64,000 nt of DNA from Variovorax sp. OK212 (GCF_900112425.1 NZ_FOLP01000001.1:1092082-1156081); one strand, 5' to 3'. Counted from the first letter of the stretch, positions 1 to 7,498 are shown. The notes: generated by a model from the sequence alone, not told the origin. Numbers and translations are program-made.

Positions 1-189
1 AAGCTGCGCGACGACGGCGTGTCGATCCTGCTGGTGGAGCAGAACGCGCGCGCCGCGCTCGAGAGCTCGGACGAGGGCTATGTGCTGGAAACCGGCGAGA
101 TTGCGTTGTCGGGCGCATCGGCCGAGCTGGCGAGCGACCCGCGCGTGCAGGCCACCTACCTTGGCGGAGGCACGCACGATGACGAGTGA
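1..189 (+). CDS. livF: Branched-chain amino-acid ABC transporter ATP-binding protein, C-terminal end (partial)
   Basis: The reading frame is open from the first base and ends at TGA 187-189, so only the last 62 residues are present. The segment [12 protein letters not shown] followed by [12 protein letters not shown] and the ending ATYLGG match the conserved C-terminus of LivF-type ATPases of high-affinity branched-chain amino-acid or aromatic-acid uptake systems. LVEQN is the switch-region segment after the Walker B. The stop overlaps the start of the acyl-CoA ligase (ATG at 179), so transporter and ligase are probably cotranscribed and translationally coupled, suggesting the imported substrate is then activated with CoA. 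The substrate cannot be read from this fragment. Confidence 0.9.
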   Translation, partial: KLRDDGVSILLVEQNARAALESSDEGYVLETGEIALSGASAELASDPRVQATYLGGGTHDDE

Positions 190-1768
190 CGCGCGCGCCG
201 TGCCGCCCGCGCAGCGCACGCTGCCGGCGATGTTGCAGCGGCAGGCCGGGCTGTTCGGCCCGCGCGCGCTGCTGCGGATCGCGGGGCGGGCGTGGGCGCA
301 CCGCGACGCAGCGCAGGCAGCAGCCGTTCGCGCCGGCGCGCTGGCCGCGGCCGGCGTGGTGCGCGGCGACCGCGTGGCTGTGATGTGCGGCAACCGTGTC
401 GAGTTTCTCGAGAGCTTCCTGGGCGCGGGCTGGCTGGGTGCGGCGGTGGTGCCGGTCAACACCGCGTCGATGGGGCCGCAGGTCGAATACTTCCTCGCGA
501 ACAGCGAGGCGAAGCTGCTGGTGATCGAGGCGGGCTTTCTGTCGCGGCTTGCCACGGCGGACCTGGCGCGCACCGCGTTGCGCGAGATCTGGGTGGTGGG
601 CGAGGCCGAGCCCGCGGACTGGCAGGCGCCCGAGGGCGTGCGCGTGACGCCTTACCCCGAAGGCGGCGAGGCGCTCGCGCCCGCGGCCGTGCAGCCCGGC
701 GATCCGCTTGCGATCCTCTATACCTCCGGCACGACCGGGCCGGCCAAGGGCGTGATGTGCCCGCACGCGCAGTATTTCTGGTGGGGCGTGAACAGCGCGG
801 AAGTGCTCGGCGTGGGCGCCGACGACGTGCTGTGCACCACGCTGCCGCTGTTTCACATCAATGCGCTCAACACCTTCGCGCAGGCTGCGCTGACCGGCGC
901 CGAAGTGGTGTTCGAGTCGCGCTTCTCCGCCTCGGGCTTCTGGCCGTCGATGCGCGCGAGCGGCGCGACGGTGGTGTACCTGCTGGGCGCGATGGTGCCG
1001 ATCCTGCTGGCGCAGCCCGAAGGGCCCGGCGAGCGCGATCACCGCGTGCGCATCGGCCTGGGGCCGGGCGTGCCTTCCGCGGCGGGGGCGGCGTTCAAGG
1101 CGCGCACGGGTGTGCCGCTGCTCGAGGGCTACGGCTCGACCGAGACCAATTTCGCCATCGCCACCGCGCCCGATTCGCCGCGCGGCGGCGTCATGGGTTG
1201 GCTGCGGCCGGGCTTCCAGGCGCGCGTGGCCGATGAGGACGACGGGGCCCTGCCGCCCGGCGAGGCCGGCGAGCTGCTGCTGCGCGCGGACGAGCCGCAC
1301 GCCTTTGCGAGCGGCTACTTCAACATGCCCGGGAAGACGGTCGAGGCCTGGCGCAATCTCTGGTTCCACACCGGCGACCGCGTGGTGCAGGACGCCGACG
1401 GCGCGTTTCGTTTCGTCGACCGCATCAAGGACGCGATTCGCCGGCGCGGCGAGAACATCTCGTCGTTCGAGGTCGAGCAGGTGCTGCTGAGCCACGCGGG
1501 CGTGGCCTCGTGCGCGGTGTACCCGGTGCGCTCCGAACTGGCGGAAGACGAGGTGATGGCCGCGCTGGTGGCGCGCGAGGGCGTGGCCATCGACCCCGCC
1601 GAACTCGTGCGCTTCTGCGAAGGCCGCCTGCCGTACTTCGCCGTGCCGCGCTACATCGACGTGCTGGCCGACCTGCCGCGCACCGAGAACGGCAAGGTGC
1701 AGAAGTTCAAGCTGCGCGAGCGCGGCGTGGGTCCGCAGACCTGGGACGGCCGGCCCGCGAGGGCCTGA
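179..1768 (+). CDS. AMP-forming acyl-CoA synthetase / CoA ligase
   Basis: 529 residues when started at ATG 179, which overlaps the upstream ATPase gene by 11 bases; a longer frame upstream only repeats coding sequence of that gene. It should activate a carboxylic acid to its acyl-CoA thioester via an acyl-AMP. Visible motifs are the P-loop [11 protein letters not shown] (about 181-191), YGSTET (about 318), WFHTGD (about 395), the hinge region before [10 protein letters not shown], and the catalytic lysine in ENGKVQKFK (about 506). Neighbours are a LivF-type transporter, two SDR dehydrogenases, a MarR regulator and a thioesterase, which fits aromatic or alicyclic acid catabolism through CoA esters. 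The exact acid is not recognisable. Confidence 0.92.
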   Translation: MTSDARAVPPAQRTLPAMLQRQAGLFGPRALLRIAGRAWAHRDAAQAAAVRAGALAAAGVVRGDRVAVMCGNRVEFLESFLGAGWLGAAVVPVNTASMGPQVEYFLANSEAKLLVIEAGFLSRLATADLARTALREIWVVGEAEPADWQAPEGVRVTPYPEGGEALAPAAVQPGDPLAILYTSGTTGPAKGVMCPHAQYFWWGVNSAEVLGVGADDVLCTTLPLFHINALNTFAQAALTGAEVVFESRFSASGFWPSMRASGATVVYLLGAMVPILLAQPEGPGERDHRVRIGLGPGVPSAAGAAFKARTGVPLLEGYGSTETNFAIATAPDSPRGGVMGWLRPGFQARVADEDDGALPPGEAGELLLRADEPHAFASGYFNMPGKTVEAWRNLWFHTGDRVVQDADGAFRFVDRIKDAIRRRGENISSFEVEQVLLSHAGVASCAVYPVRSELAEDEVMAALVAREGVAIDPAELVRFCEGRLPYFAVPRYIDVLADLPRTENGKVQKFKLRERGVGPQTWDGRPARA

Positions 1769-1773
1769 GGCGC

Positions 1774-2523
1774 ATGACGAACGCAACGCTGCTCCCGCTT
1801 GCCGGCCGCGCGGCGTTCGTGACGGGTGCGGGGCAGGGGCTGGGCGCGGCCATTGCGCGCGGGCTGGCGCAGGCCGGGGCGCGCGTGGCGCTGGCCGATG
1901 TCGAGCCGGCGAATGCACAGGCCGTGGCGGCGCAGATCGACGGGCTTGCGCTGAGGCTCGACGTGCGCGACGAGGCGGCGTTTCGCGATGCCTTCGACAG
2001 GGCGGTCGCGCATTTCGGTGCCGTCGACATCATGGTCAACAACGCGGCACGCACGCCGACCACCTCGCTGTGGGACATCACGCCCGAGGAATGGGACGAC
2101 GTGTTGGCCGTGAACCTGCGCGGCAGCTTCTTCGGCTGCCGCATCGCCGGGCGGCACATGCGCGAGCGCGGTTCGGGGCGCATCGTCAACCTGGGCTCGC
2201 TGGCCGGGCAGCAGGCCAGTGCCGCGACCGGTGTGCACTATGGCGCGAGCAAGGCCGGGCTGCTGGCGCTCACGCGGTCGTTCGCGCAGGAACTGGCGCC
2301 GCACGGCGTGACGGTGAACGCGCTGGCGCCCGCCGCGATCCAGAGCCCGCCGCTGGAGGCCATGGAGCCCGCGCGGCAGCAGGCGCTGAAGGCCGCCATT
2401 CCGGTCGGACGCTTCGGCCTGCCCGAGGAAGTGGCCGCGGCGGTCGTCTACCTGGCCTCGCCGGCCGCCGCTTTCATGACCGGCGCGACGCTGGACCTCA
2501 ACGGCGGCCGTTTCATGCGCTGA
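1774..2523 (+). CDS. SDR-family NAD(P)-dependent oxidoreductase
   Basis: A 249-residue classical short-chain dehydrogenase starting five bases after the ligase stop. The cofactor motif TGAGQGLG lies at about 17-24, the structural NNAA follows at about 90, and the catalytic Tyr and Lys are in YGASK (Y156, K160) with a Ser in LGSLAG upstream. The C-terminus (MTGATLDLNGG) is typical. The family reduces ketones or oxidises alcohols with NAD(P)H; in this cluster it probably dehydrogenates a hydroxyacyl-CoA intermediate, which is inference from context. Length and motifs are complete. Confidence 0.9.
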   Translation: MTNATLLPLAGRAAFVTGAGQGLGAAIARGLAQAGARVALADVEPANAQAVAAQIDGLALRLDVRDEAAFRDAFDRAVAHFGAVDIMVNNAARTPTTSLWDITPEEWDDVLAVNLRGSFFGCRIAGRHMRERGSGRIVNLGSLAGQQASAATGVHYGASKAGLLALTRSFAQELAPHGVTVNALAPAAIQSPPLEAMEPARQQALKAAIPVGRFGLPEEVAAAVVYLASPAAAFMTGATLDLNGGRFMR

Positions 2524-2552
2524 CAACCCGGGCACGGACCGCGCGTTAAAAT

Positions 2553-2563
2553 GGTTCAGAACT
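2553..2563. promoter_or_regulatory. Candidate MarR operator between the two SDR genes
   Basis: GGTTCAGAACT is an 11-base near-perfect palindrome (GTTC-A-GAAC with flanking G and T) in the 53-base gap before the second SDR gene. It sits just downstream of an AT-rich TTAAAAT (2546-2552) that could serve as a -10. The MarR gene lies two genes downstream, so autoregulation is plausible. The half-sites are short, hence the modest confidence. Confidence 0.35.
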
Positions 2564-2576
2564 AAAACATTCAGGT

Positions 2577-3353
2577 ATGCAAACAAATTCACTCACTGGC
2601 CGGCACGCACTCGTCACGGGCGCGGCACGCGGCATTGGCGCCGAGATCGCCCGCACCCTGGCTGCCGAAGGCGCCGTGCTGACGCTGCTGGGCCGCGACC
2701 GCGAGGCGCTGCAGCGCGTGGCCGATTCGCTCGCCGGAAGCGGGCACGGCGTGGTGGCCGCCGACGTGGCGAACCCCGAGGCGGTGCAGGCGGCCTTTGC
2801 CGAGGCCCGCGCCGCGCGCGGGCCGGTCGCGGTGCTCGTCAACAACGCGGGCGCGGCCGAGAGCGCGCCCTTCCTCAAGACCTCGTTCGAGCTCTGGCAG
2901 CGCATGCTGTCGGTCAACCTCACGGGCAGCTTCCTGTGCGCGCAGGCCGCGTTGCCCGACATGCTCGACGCGGGCTGGGGCCGCATCGTCAACATCGCCA
3001 GCACGGCGGGGCAGAAGGGCTACGCCTACGTGGCGGCCTACACCGCGGCCAAGCACGGCGTGGTCGGGCTCACGCGCTCGCTGGCACTGGAGGTGGCGCG
3101 CAAGGGCATCACGGTGAATGCCGTGTGCCCGGGCTACACCGACACCGACATCCTGCGCAACAGCGTCGCCAACGTGGTCGGCAAGACCGGGCGCAGCGAG
3201 GCCGATGCGCTGGCGGAGTTCTCGAGCGTGAACCCGCAGCGCCGCATCGTGCAGCCGGCCGAGGTGGCCGATGCCGTGCGTTGGCTCTGCGGTGCGGGCG
3301 CCGCGTCGGTCACCGGGCAGTCGATCTCGGTTTCAGGGGGAGAAGTGACATGA
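2577..3353 (+). CDS. SDR-family oxidoreductase (3-hydroxyacyl-CoA dehydrogenase-like)
   Basis: 258 residues. The cofactor loop TGAARGIG is at 14-21, NNAG near 90, and the catalytic pair lies in YTAAK (Y155, K159) after an NIAS serine motif. The region after the active site (CPGYTDTDI) is typical of SDRs acting on hydroxyacyl thioesters or hydroxybutyrate, but this does not fix the substrate. The stop overlaps the MarR start by four bases (ATGA at 3350-3353), so the dehydrogenase and regulator are translationally coupled. A separate promoter is possible in the AT-rich gap upstream, which also holds an operator-like palindrome. Confidence 0.9.
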   Translation: MQTNSLTGRHALVTGAARGIGAEIARTLAAEGAVLTLLGRDREALQRVADSLAGSGHGVVAADVANPEAVQAAFAEARAARGPVAVLVNNAGAAESAPFLKTSFELWQRMLSVNLTGSFLCAQAALPDMLDAGWGRIVNIASTAGQKGYAYVAAYTAAKHGVVGLTRSLALEVARKGITVNAVCPGYTDTDILRNSVANVVGKTGRSEADALAEFSSVNPQRRIVQPAEVADAVRWLCGAGAASVTGQSISVSGGEVT

Positions 3354-3880
3354 CACGCAACGATGCCTCGCACGCCGTGCTGAGCGACGCGGAAGAACTC
3401 GGCCACGAGGCCCGCGCGGGCCACGAGGACCACGCGATGCTCAAGCTCTGGTTGCGCATGCTGGCCAGCACCACGCAGATCGAGGCCGAGATCCGGCGGC
3501 GGCTGCGCGAGCGCTTCGGCATCTCGCTGGCGCGCTTCGACTACATGGCGCAGCTCTACCGCTACAAGGACGGCCTGAAGATGCGCGTGCTGTCGCGCTA
3601 CCTGATGGTGACCGGCGGCAACGTGACGGGCCTGACGGACGAGCTCGAGCGCGAAGGCATGGTGGCGCGCGCGCCCAGCCCCGACGACCGCCGCGCCTGG
3701 ATCGTGAGCCTCACGCCCGCGGGCCGCCGCACCTTCGAGACCATGGCGAGCGAGCACGAGCAGTGGATCCTCGAGATGTTCTCGGGGCTGGACATGAAGA
3801 CGGTCAAGCAGATGCACACGCAACTGGGCCTGCTGCGCGTGCACGTGATGCGCGGCGAGCCGGCGGGCGAGGAGGGCTGA
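3350..3880 (+). CDS. MarR-family transcriptional regulator
   Basis: 176 residues. The central winged-helix region runs from about 45 to 140 and includes [12 protein letters not shown], then the recognition-helix segment [19 protein letters not shown] and the wing [14 protein letters not shown], all standard for MarR proteins. It starts in a four-base overlap with the preceding SDR gene and is followed two bases later by the thioesterase, so it is embedded in the operon. MarR proteins of such clusters usually repress and are released by an acyl-CoA or aromatic ligand. The candidate site at 2553-2563 fits autoregulation, but the ligand is unknown. Confidence 0.93.
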   Translation: MTRNDASHAVLSDAEELGHEARAGHEDHAMLKLWLRMLASTTQIEAEIRRRLRERFGISLARFDYMAQLYRYKDGLKMRVLSRYLMVTGGNVTGLTDELEREGMVARAPSPDDRRAWIVSLTPAGRRTFETMASEHEQWILEMFSGLDMKTVKQMHTQLGLLRVHVMRGEPAGEEG

Positions 3881-3882
3881 GC

Positions 3883-4344
3883 ATGAGCGAGGGCACCCAC
3901 GTCGATCTTTCGGCTGCGAGCACGGAGTTCCGCCGGCCACGGCTGATCCGCTTTTCCGACTGCGATCCGGCGGGCATCGTCTTCTATCCGCAGTACTTCG
4001 TGATGCTCAACGGGCTGATCGAGGACTGGGTCAACGAAGGCCTGGGGCTCAGCTACCACGGGCTGGTGGCGCAACGCCGCATCGGCCTGCCAACCGTGAA
4101 GCTCGACGTCGACTTCCGCGCCGTGAGCCGCATGGGCGACCCGGTGATGCTCGGCCTGTCCGTGCAGCGGCTGGGCTCGCGCTCGATGACGCTGGCGGTG
4201 CGCTGCTTCAGCGCCGAAGGCGGCGAAGTGCGCATGCAGATGACGCAGGTGATCGTGACGACGTCGCTGGAGACCCATCGCGCCGTCGCCATTCCCGAGG
4301 ACATGCGCGCGGCCATCTTGCGCAGCGCGCCCGAGCTGGGCTGA
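3883..4344 (+). CDS. Hotdog-fold acyl-CoA thioesterase (4-hydroxybenzoyl-CoA thioesterase family)
   Basis: 153 residues beginning at ATG 3883, two bases after the MarR stop. The N-terminal RFSDCDPAGIVFYPQYF is the signature of the 4HBT / YbgC type, with DPAG at 28-31. Such enzymes hydrolyse aromatic or short acyl-CoA thioesters in the cytosol, either as a pathway step or to rescue trapped CoA. As the last gene of this CoA-ester module it may relieve CoA sequestration. The length is normal and no truncation is seen. Confidence 0.9.
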   Translation: MSEGTHVDLSAASTEFRRPRLIRFSDCDPAGIVFYPQYFVMLNGLIEDWVNEGLGLSYHGLVAQRRIGLPTVKLDVDFRAVSRMGDPVMLGLSVQRLGSRSMTLAVRCFSAEGGEVRMQMTQVIVTTSLETHRAVAIPEDMRAAILRSAPELG

Positions 4345-4374
4345 CGGCCTTCAGCTTGTCAGCGGGCTGGGAAG

Positions 4375-4767
4375 CTAGGGGGCAGGCTCGTTGCCAGCGG
4401 CGGCCTGCGCGCGCTTCTTGAGCCAGCTGGCGAGCTCTTTCTTGCCCTTGGCATTGGCTGTGCGCCATGCCTCGCGCGCAGCGGCGATGAAGCGATCTTC
4501 CGCCGCGTCGGGCACTTCGGAGGGGCGGTCTTCCTTGTCGAGCCAGTGGGGCTCGACGTCGCAGTGCCGCTCGATCTGCCGCGCCAGGTTGTCGCCGATG
4601 GGCCGGGCGCTCTTGATCTGGCTCCACATGCTCGGCGAGATTTCGATCTTCTTCGCAAACGCCTGGTCCAGCCCCTTGGCCGGCAGGCCGGCGGCCACGG
4701 CCTCTTCGAGAAAACGACGGTGCAGCGCGAGGGCATTGCGGCGACGCGCGACGGTGATATTGGGCAC
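4375..4767 (-). CDS. Small helix-turn-helix DNA-binding protein
   Basis: 130 residues. Residues about 38-78 (KKIEISPSMWSQIKS and then GDNLARQIERHC) have the pattern of a Cro/XRE-like helix-turn-helix: a start-stable helix, a turn, and a recognition helix with polar residues. The remainder is helical and Lys/Ala-rich (ELASWLKKRAQAA). It converges on the thioesterase and diverges from a short plus-strand transcript whose promoter contains the palindrome GTAAACACTATTTAC. The simplest reading is a repressor acting on that site and perhaps on itself. I recognise no named family beyond the HTH. Confidence 0.75.
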   Translation of the reverse strand: MPNITVARRRNALALHRRFLEEAVAAGLPAKGLDQAFAKKIEISPSMWSQIKSARPIGDNLARQIERHCDVEPHWLDKEDRPSEVPDAAEDRFIAAAREAWRTANAKGKKELASWLKKRAQAAAGNEPAP

Positions 4768-4810
4768 TGTTCAAAAACAACAACAAGACAAGAAAAGATT
4801 GTCCCGGTTG

Positions 4811-4839
4811 TTGACGCCGTCGTAAACACTATTTACAGT
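4811..4839 (+). promoter_or_regulatory. Sigma-70-like promoter with operator palindrome
   Basis: TTGACG (4811-4816) and TACAGT (4834-4839) are separated by exactly 17 bases. Between them, touching the -10, lies GTAAACACTATTTAC (4822-4836), with perfect five-base arms GTAAA/TTTAC around a CACTA centre. This places a repressor-type operator in the spacer of a good promoter, 55 bases from the start of the divergent HTH gene. Transcription would run rightward toward the terminator at 5156-5191. Confidence 0.6.
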
Positions 4840-4921
4840 TGCCTTCATTCGCGGCCCCAAGCCGTCCCTTTTTTCCAACCCCTTACAGCCGACAGCGGCA
4901 ATTTTTGACTCAGGAACCATC

Positions 4922-5125
4922 GTGAACACCGCATTGCACCTCACCAGCATTCGACCCGCCTCGGGCCGATCGCTCGTGCGCGTCTGGGCGTGTGGTGGTT
5001 TCGGCAGCATGCCGTCGGTCCGACTGAATCAGCACCAGAGCCACGCGTATTCGACACAAGCCGCAGCCAGCCTGCGCGTTGGAAAAGCAGAGGATCAGGT
5101 GCTACCGGGTGGAGGTTGCGCATAG
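4922..5125 (+). CDS. Possible small protein (67 aa) in the repressor-flanked transcript
   Basis: A GTG-started frame with AGGAA five bases upstream, lying between the promoter at 4811-4839 and the terminator at 5156-5191. The product begins MNTALHLTSIRPASGRS and has no recognisable domain, signal peptide or membrane segment. Composition (Ser, Arg, Ala, Gly) is not strongly protein-like, so the transcript could instead be non-coding. Reading through the terminator in other frames gives longer frames, but these cross the hairpin and look spurious. Confidence 0.3.
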   Translation: MNTALHLTSIRPASGRSLVRVWACGGFGSMPSVRLNQHQSHAYSTQAAASLRVGKAEDQVLPGGGCA

Positions 5126-5191
5126 GCGCATACCTTCCAAGCTCTCTCATGCAGAGGCCCGGACACCGCAAGGTTCCGGGCCTTTTTGTTT
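5111..5191 (+). terminator. Hairpin followed by intrinsic terminator (3' end of short transcript)
   Basis: A first hairpin at 5111-5137 pairs TGCGC with GCGCA (loop ATAG), extended by GGAGGT against ACCTTCC with a bulge. It is followed by GGCCCGGA (5156-5163) pairing with TCCGGGCC (5175-5182) and then a T-run (5183-5187). Together they form the structured 3' end of a transcript of roughly 340 bases started at the promoter near 4840. Confidence 0.7.
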
Positions 5192-5365
5192 TTGGCTTTT
5201 GTTTTTGTCGTGCTTGTTTGCCATTTCGGGTGTGCCTTCACCACACCGCCAGTGTCCACCGCGTAGACGGTCTGGCGGGATGTGCAGGAACTGATCACTC
5301 CTGTGCAGCGACGTCGTACGGGGCAGCGCCCAGCGCGCTGCCCGTCGCGTGAGGACACAACCGAA
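5192..5365. other. Non-coding stretch with a perfect 9-bp hairpin
   Basis: No convincing gene is seen here. The stretch holds GGGCAGCGC (5321-5329) and its exact complement GCGCTGCCC (5335-5343) around a CCAGC loop, without a following T-run, ending about 22 bases before a 37-codon frame. Two copies of TGTGCAG occur at 5281 and near 5302. The hairpin could be a translational control or processing structure for the downstream frame. Confidence 0.4.
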
Positions 5366-5479
5366 ATGGAAAGGCGGGCCACCGTTTTTTTCATCACCGA
5401 ACCCGAGCGGGACCGGGCCATGCAGATGGTTCTCCCGCGGAAACCGGCCGCAACGATTGGGCGGCGCCGGAACCCGTAA
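5366..5479 (+). CDS. Possible very small basic protein (37 aa)
   Basis: An ATG-started frame of 37 residues beginning MERRATVFFITEPERDRAM and ending in an RRR-rich tail. GAGG lies 11 bases upstream of the start, which is a usable but long spacing. It follows a perfect hairpin and ends 21 bases before tRNA-Arg. It has an amphipathic first half and a basic C-terminus and no known domain. Reality depends on conservation in relatives; I rate it as possible. Confidence 0.35.
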   Translation: MERRATVFFITEPERDRAMQMVLPRKPAATIGRRRNP

Positions 5480-5500
5480 CCGGACACTTTTTGTTTTCGA

Positions 5501-5577
5501 CCCGCGTTAGCTCAATGGATGAGAGCACTTGCCTACGAAGCAAGGGGTTGCACGTTCGAGTCGTGCACGTGGGGCCA
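5501..5577 (+). tRNA. tRNA-Arg (anticodon ACG)
   Basis: A complete 77-base cloverleaf. The acceptor CCCGCGT pairs with ACGTGGG (one G-T wobble), the D-arm is GCTC/GAGC, the anticodon stem CTTGC/GCAAG carries loop CTACGAA giving anticodon ACG, the T-arm is GCACG/CGTGC with loop TTCGAGT, then G and an encoded CCA. The ACG anticodon (inosine-modified by TadA) reads CGU, CGC and CGA. A T-run follows directly after CCA. Confidence 0.96.
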
Positions 5578-5618
5578 TTTTTTATTTGTCAGCTGTCACA
5601 CAACCAAGGAGTCACATC

Positions 5619-5825
5619 ATGCGCAAGCGCAACACCCCGATCCGGATGATCACCGTGCGCCCGGCACAGCCGCGCAGCCGCATGGTGCTGGCCCTGGCCC
5701 GCCGCTTCGGCATTGCCGTCGACGCGCGCCGGGCAGGCGAATGCGCGGCGGCCTCGCCGGGATGCGATCCGCTGCCGGAAGGACTCGATCTCGACCAGCG
5801 CGTTCGCGCGGTCGGCGAATGGTAA
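5619..5825 (+). CDS. Small basic protein of unknown function (68 aa)
   Basis: ATG at 5619 is preceded by AAGGAG at a good distance, so the start is well supported. The 68-residue product has a basic N-terminal half (MRKRNTPIRMITVRPAQPRS) and an acidic C-terminal half (EGLDLDQRVRAVGEW). No known domain is recognised. It lies between tRNA-Arg (41 bases upstream) and tRNA-His (24 bases downstream), both on the same strand, so it may be cotranscribed with the tRNAs. Confidence 0.55.
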   Translation: MRKRNTPIRMITVRPAQPRSRMVLALARRFGIAVDARRAGECAAASPGCDPLPEGLDLDQRVRAVGEW

Positions 5826-5849
5826 GCCGGCCGGCCTTCAGTTTTTCAT

Positions 5850-5924
5850 GGTGCGCGTAGCTCAATGGCAGAGCCGCGGGTTGTGGTCCCGCTGACGACG
5901 GTTCGATTCCGTTCGTGCACCCCA
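5850..5924 (+). tRNA. tRNA-His (anticodon GTG)
   Basis: The anticodon stem GCGGG/CCCGC holds loop TTGTGGT, giving anticodon GTG. The acceptor GTGCGCG pairs with CGTGCAC. An extra 5' G at 5850 opposite C73 (5921) supplies the G-1 that is diagnostic of tRNA-His. The T-arm loop is TTCGATT and CCA is encoded at 5922-5924. Confidence 0.96.
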
Positions 5925-5978
5925 TGGTTTCGTTTCGTTCAACTTCATCCCAACCATCGCCGCGAAAGGAGGCGAGAC

Positions 5979-6542
5979 ATGCATCCTCACGTCCTGCAAC
6001 TCGATATTCAGGGCACGCCGCAGGCCTGGATCTCGCTGGAGCAGGCGGTGTTGCACTACGCGACCGGCTCGGTCGCCTGGGAAGACGGCGACCTGCCGCT
6101 GGCCACGCTGCGTGGCGGCTTCAACGTGGCGCGCGGTGTGCAGTCGCGCGTCGAGGTGGCGCCGATCATCGCGCTGCGCGGCGCGTCGAAGATCAACCTG
6201 TTCGACGTGATTCCGAGCGTCACCAAGAGCAAGCTGCTGCGCCGCGACCGCCACACCTGCGCCTACTGCGCGAACGTGTTCCACGAACGCGACCTGCAGT
6301 GCGAGCACGTGATGCCCGAGTCGCGCGGCGGCCCGTGGACCTGGACCAACCTCGTGAGCGCATGCGCGGTCTGCAACAACCGCAAGGCCGCGCGCACGCC
6401 GGAGGAAGCGGGCATGCGGCTGGTCTACCTGCCGTACGTGCCGAGCCGCTACGAGAACTTTCTGCTCGAAGGCCGCAACATCCGTGCGGACGTGCACGAG
6501 TGGCTCGCGAAGCGCCTGCCCAAGGGCTCGCGGCTTCAATGA
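5979..6542 (+). CDS. HNH endonuclease
   Basis: 187 residues from ATG 5979, chosen because AAAGGAGG lies just upstream; an in-frame extension runs back into tRNA-His and is rejected. The C-terminal half holds the HNH/zinc-finger module: CAYC (C94, C97), CEHVMPESRGG with the catalytic His (110), TWTNLV with Asn (124), and CAVCNN (C129, C132). The N-terminal 90 residues are unassigned. Such stand-alone HNH proteins cut double-stranded DNA; the biological role is unknown. It follows tRNA-His on the same strand and ends at a strong terminator. Confidence 0.88.
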   Translation: MHPHVLQLDIQGTPQAWISLEQAVLHYATGSVAWEDGDLPLATLRGGFNVARGVQSRVEVAPIIALRGASKINLFDVIPSVTKSKLLRRDRHTCAYCANVFHERDLQCEHVMPESRGGPWTWTNLVSACAVCNNRKAARTPEEAGMRLVYLPYVPSRYENFLLEGRNIRADVHEWLAKRLPKGSRLQ

Positions 6543-6578
6543 GGGCGGGATCGCGATGAGGTCCGCGCCAATGAACGA

Positions 6579-6610
6579 AGCCCGCTGTCTTTCGGACGGC
6601 GGGCTTTTTC
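6579..6610 (+). terminator. Intrinsic terminator after the HNH gene
   Basis: AGCCCGC pairs with GCGGGCT, extended inward by a GTC/GAC pairing around a TTTC loop, and the stem is followed by TTTTTC. It ends the tRNA-Arg / tRNA-His / HNH transcription run. Confidence 0.8.
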
Positions 6611-6630
6611 GTTTGAGGGAGAGCGAGGCG

Positions 6631-6807
6631 TCAGCGTCCGACGCCGAAGAGGTTGTAGGCGATCAGTCCGGCGGCGGCCAGTCCGCCGACGACGGCGAGG
6701 ATCACTTTGGTTGTGCGCCCGCCGCCGCGCCTGGAGCGCGGCCAATGGTCCGGCCCGATCAGGTCGATGGGGACGGTGGGTTTGCCTATGTCGGACGCCT
6801 TTTCCAT
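6631..6807 (-). CDS. Small single-pass membrane protein (58 aa)
   Basis: Read on the minus strand from ATG at 6807. The product starts MEKASDIGKPTVPIDLIGP, has a basic cluster (RSRRGGGR, about residues 24-31), then one hydrophobic helix (VILAVVGGLAAAGLIAY, about 35-52) and a short tail. By the positive-inside rule the N-terminus should be cytoplasmic. No good Shine-Dalgarno is seen upstream, which lowers confidence. Function is unknown. Confidence 0.5.
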   Translation of the reverse strand: MEKASDIGKPTVPIDLIGPDHWPRSRRGGGRTTKVILAVVGGLAAAGLIAYNLFGVGR

Positions 6808-7051
6808 GGGAGGAAATATAGCTCACGCTTGAATGCATACGCCGCGACCGTGTCAATGCGTTGTCCGCGGACGTCGTTGCCGGCGCTGATTTCGGCCAGG
6901 CAAAAAAATACCCGCCTGTGCGGGTTGAACGAGCCTTTGGCTTCGAAGTTGCAGTCCCTGTGGTGTTCTTCTTCTTCTGTGCGTGACAGCATGTGCAAGA
7001 TGCCACGGCGCATAGGGTCCTTTTGTAGGTTGCATCCGGGGCAAGAGGTAA

Positions 7052-7498
7052 GTGCTCCGCAAAACTGTGAAAAATTCCCGTATGAACAAACTGATCATTC
7101 TTGAGAGTCTGGCGCGAGCCCTCGAGAGCTGGGTTCGGAATGCCTCCGCTGCGCAGCTTTGGCAGGTGCATCGATCGGGCGGTCTCGGTGCGTCTATCGA
7201 GGCGGACGACGAGGTCGTGAAGGTGCGCATCGATCTTGGCGGCCCGCGCGATGCGTTGTGCGAACTCGGCAAGACCGATGGGCGGCTGCCGGTCACGGAA
7301 GCGTTCCTCGGCAACCGAGATGCGACGTGGGACGCGCCGCCTGCGCAAGGGACCGACGCGCGAGCGCAGTGGTTCCTGTCGAACGAACTGGCGCAGGAAC
7401 ACGCACGGCAGTATCTGATGGCGGAAGTGGGAGAGCGTCGCGACCTGCTGGCGCGCTGTGTCGACGAATGGACTGCGCGGCAGGGCGCAGCACAATGA
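7052..7498 (+). CDS. Hypothetical cytosolic protein (148 aa)
   Basis: A GTG start at 7052 is preceded by AGAGG at five bases and gives 148 residues; an ATG at 7082 would give 138 but lacks a clear ribosome site. The product is soluble and acidic, with an Ala/Glu-rich helical C-terminus (SNELAQEHARQYLMAEVGERR) and a central segment with GNRDATWDAPP. I recognise no family. The gene ends at the terminator serving the converging tRNA-Lys. Confidence 0.6.
   Translation: MLRKTVKNSRMNKLIILESLARALESWVRNASAAQLWQVHRSGGLGASIEADDEVVKVRIDLGGPRDALCELGKTDGRLPVTEAFLGNRDATWDAPPAQGTDARAQWFLSNELAQEHARQYLMAEVGERRDLLARCVDEWTARQGAAQ

Noticed and set aside
4990..5352. A 120-residue frame starting at ATG 4990
   Set aside because: It reads straight through the terminator hairpin and U-tract at 5156-5191, has no ribosome site and no domain.
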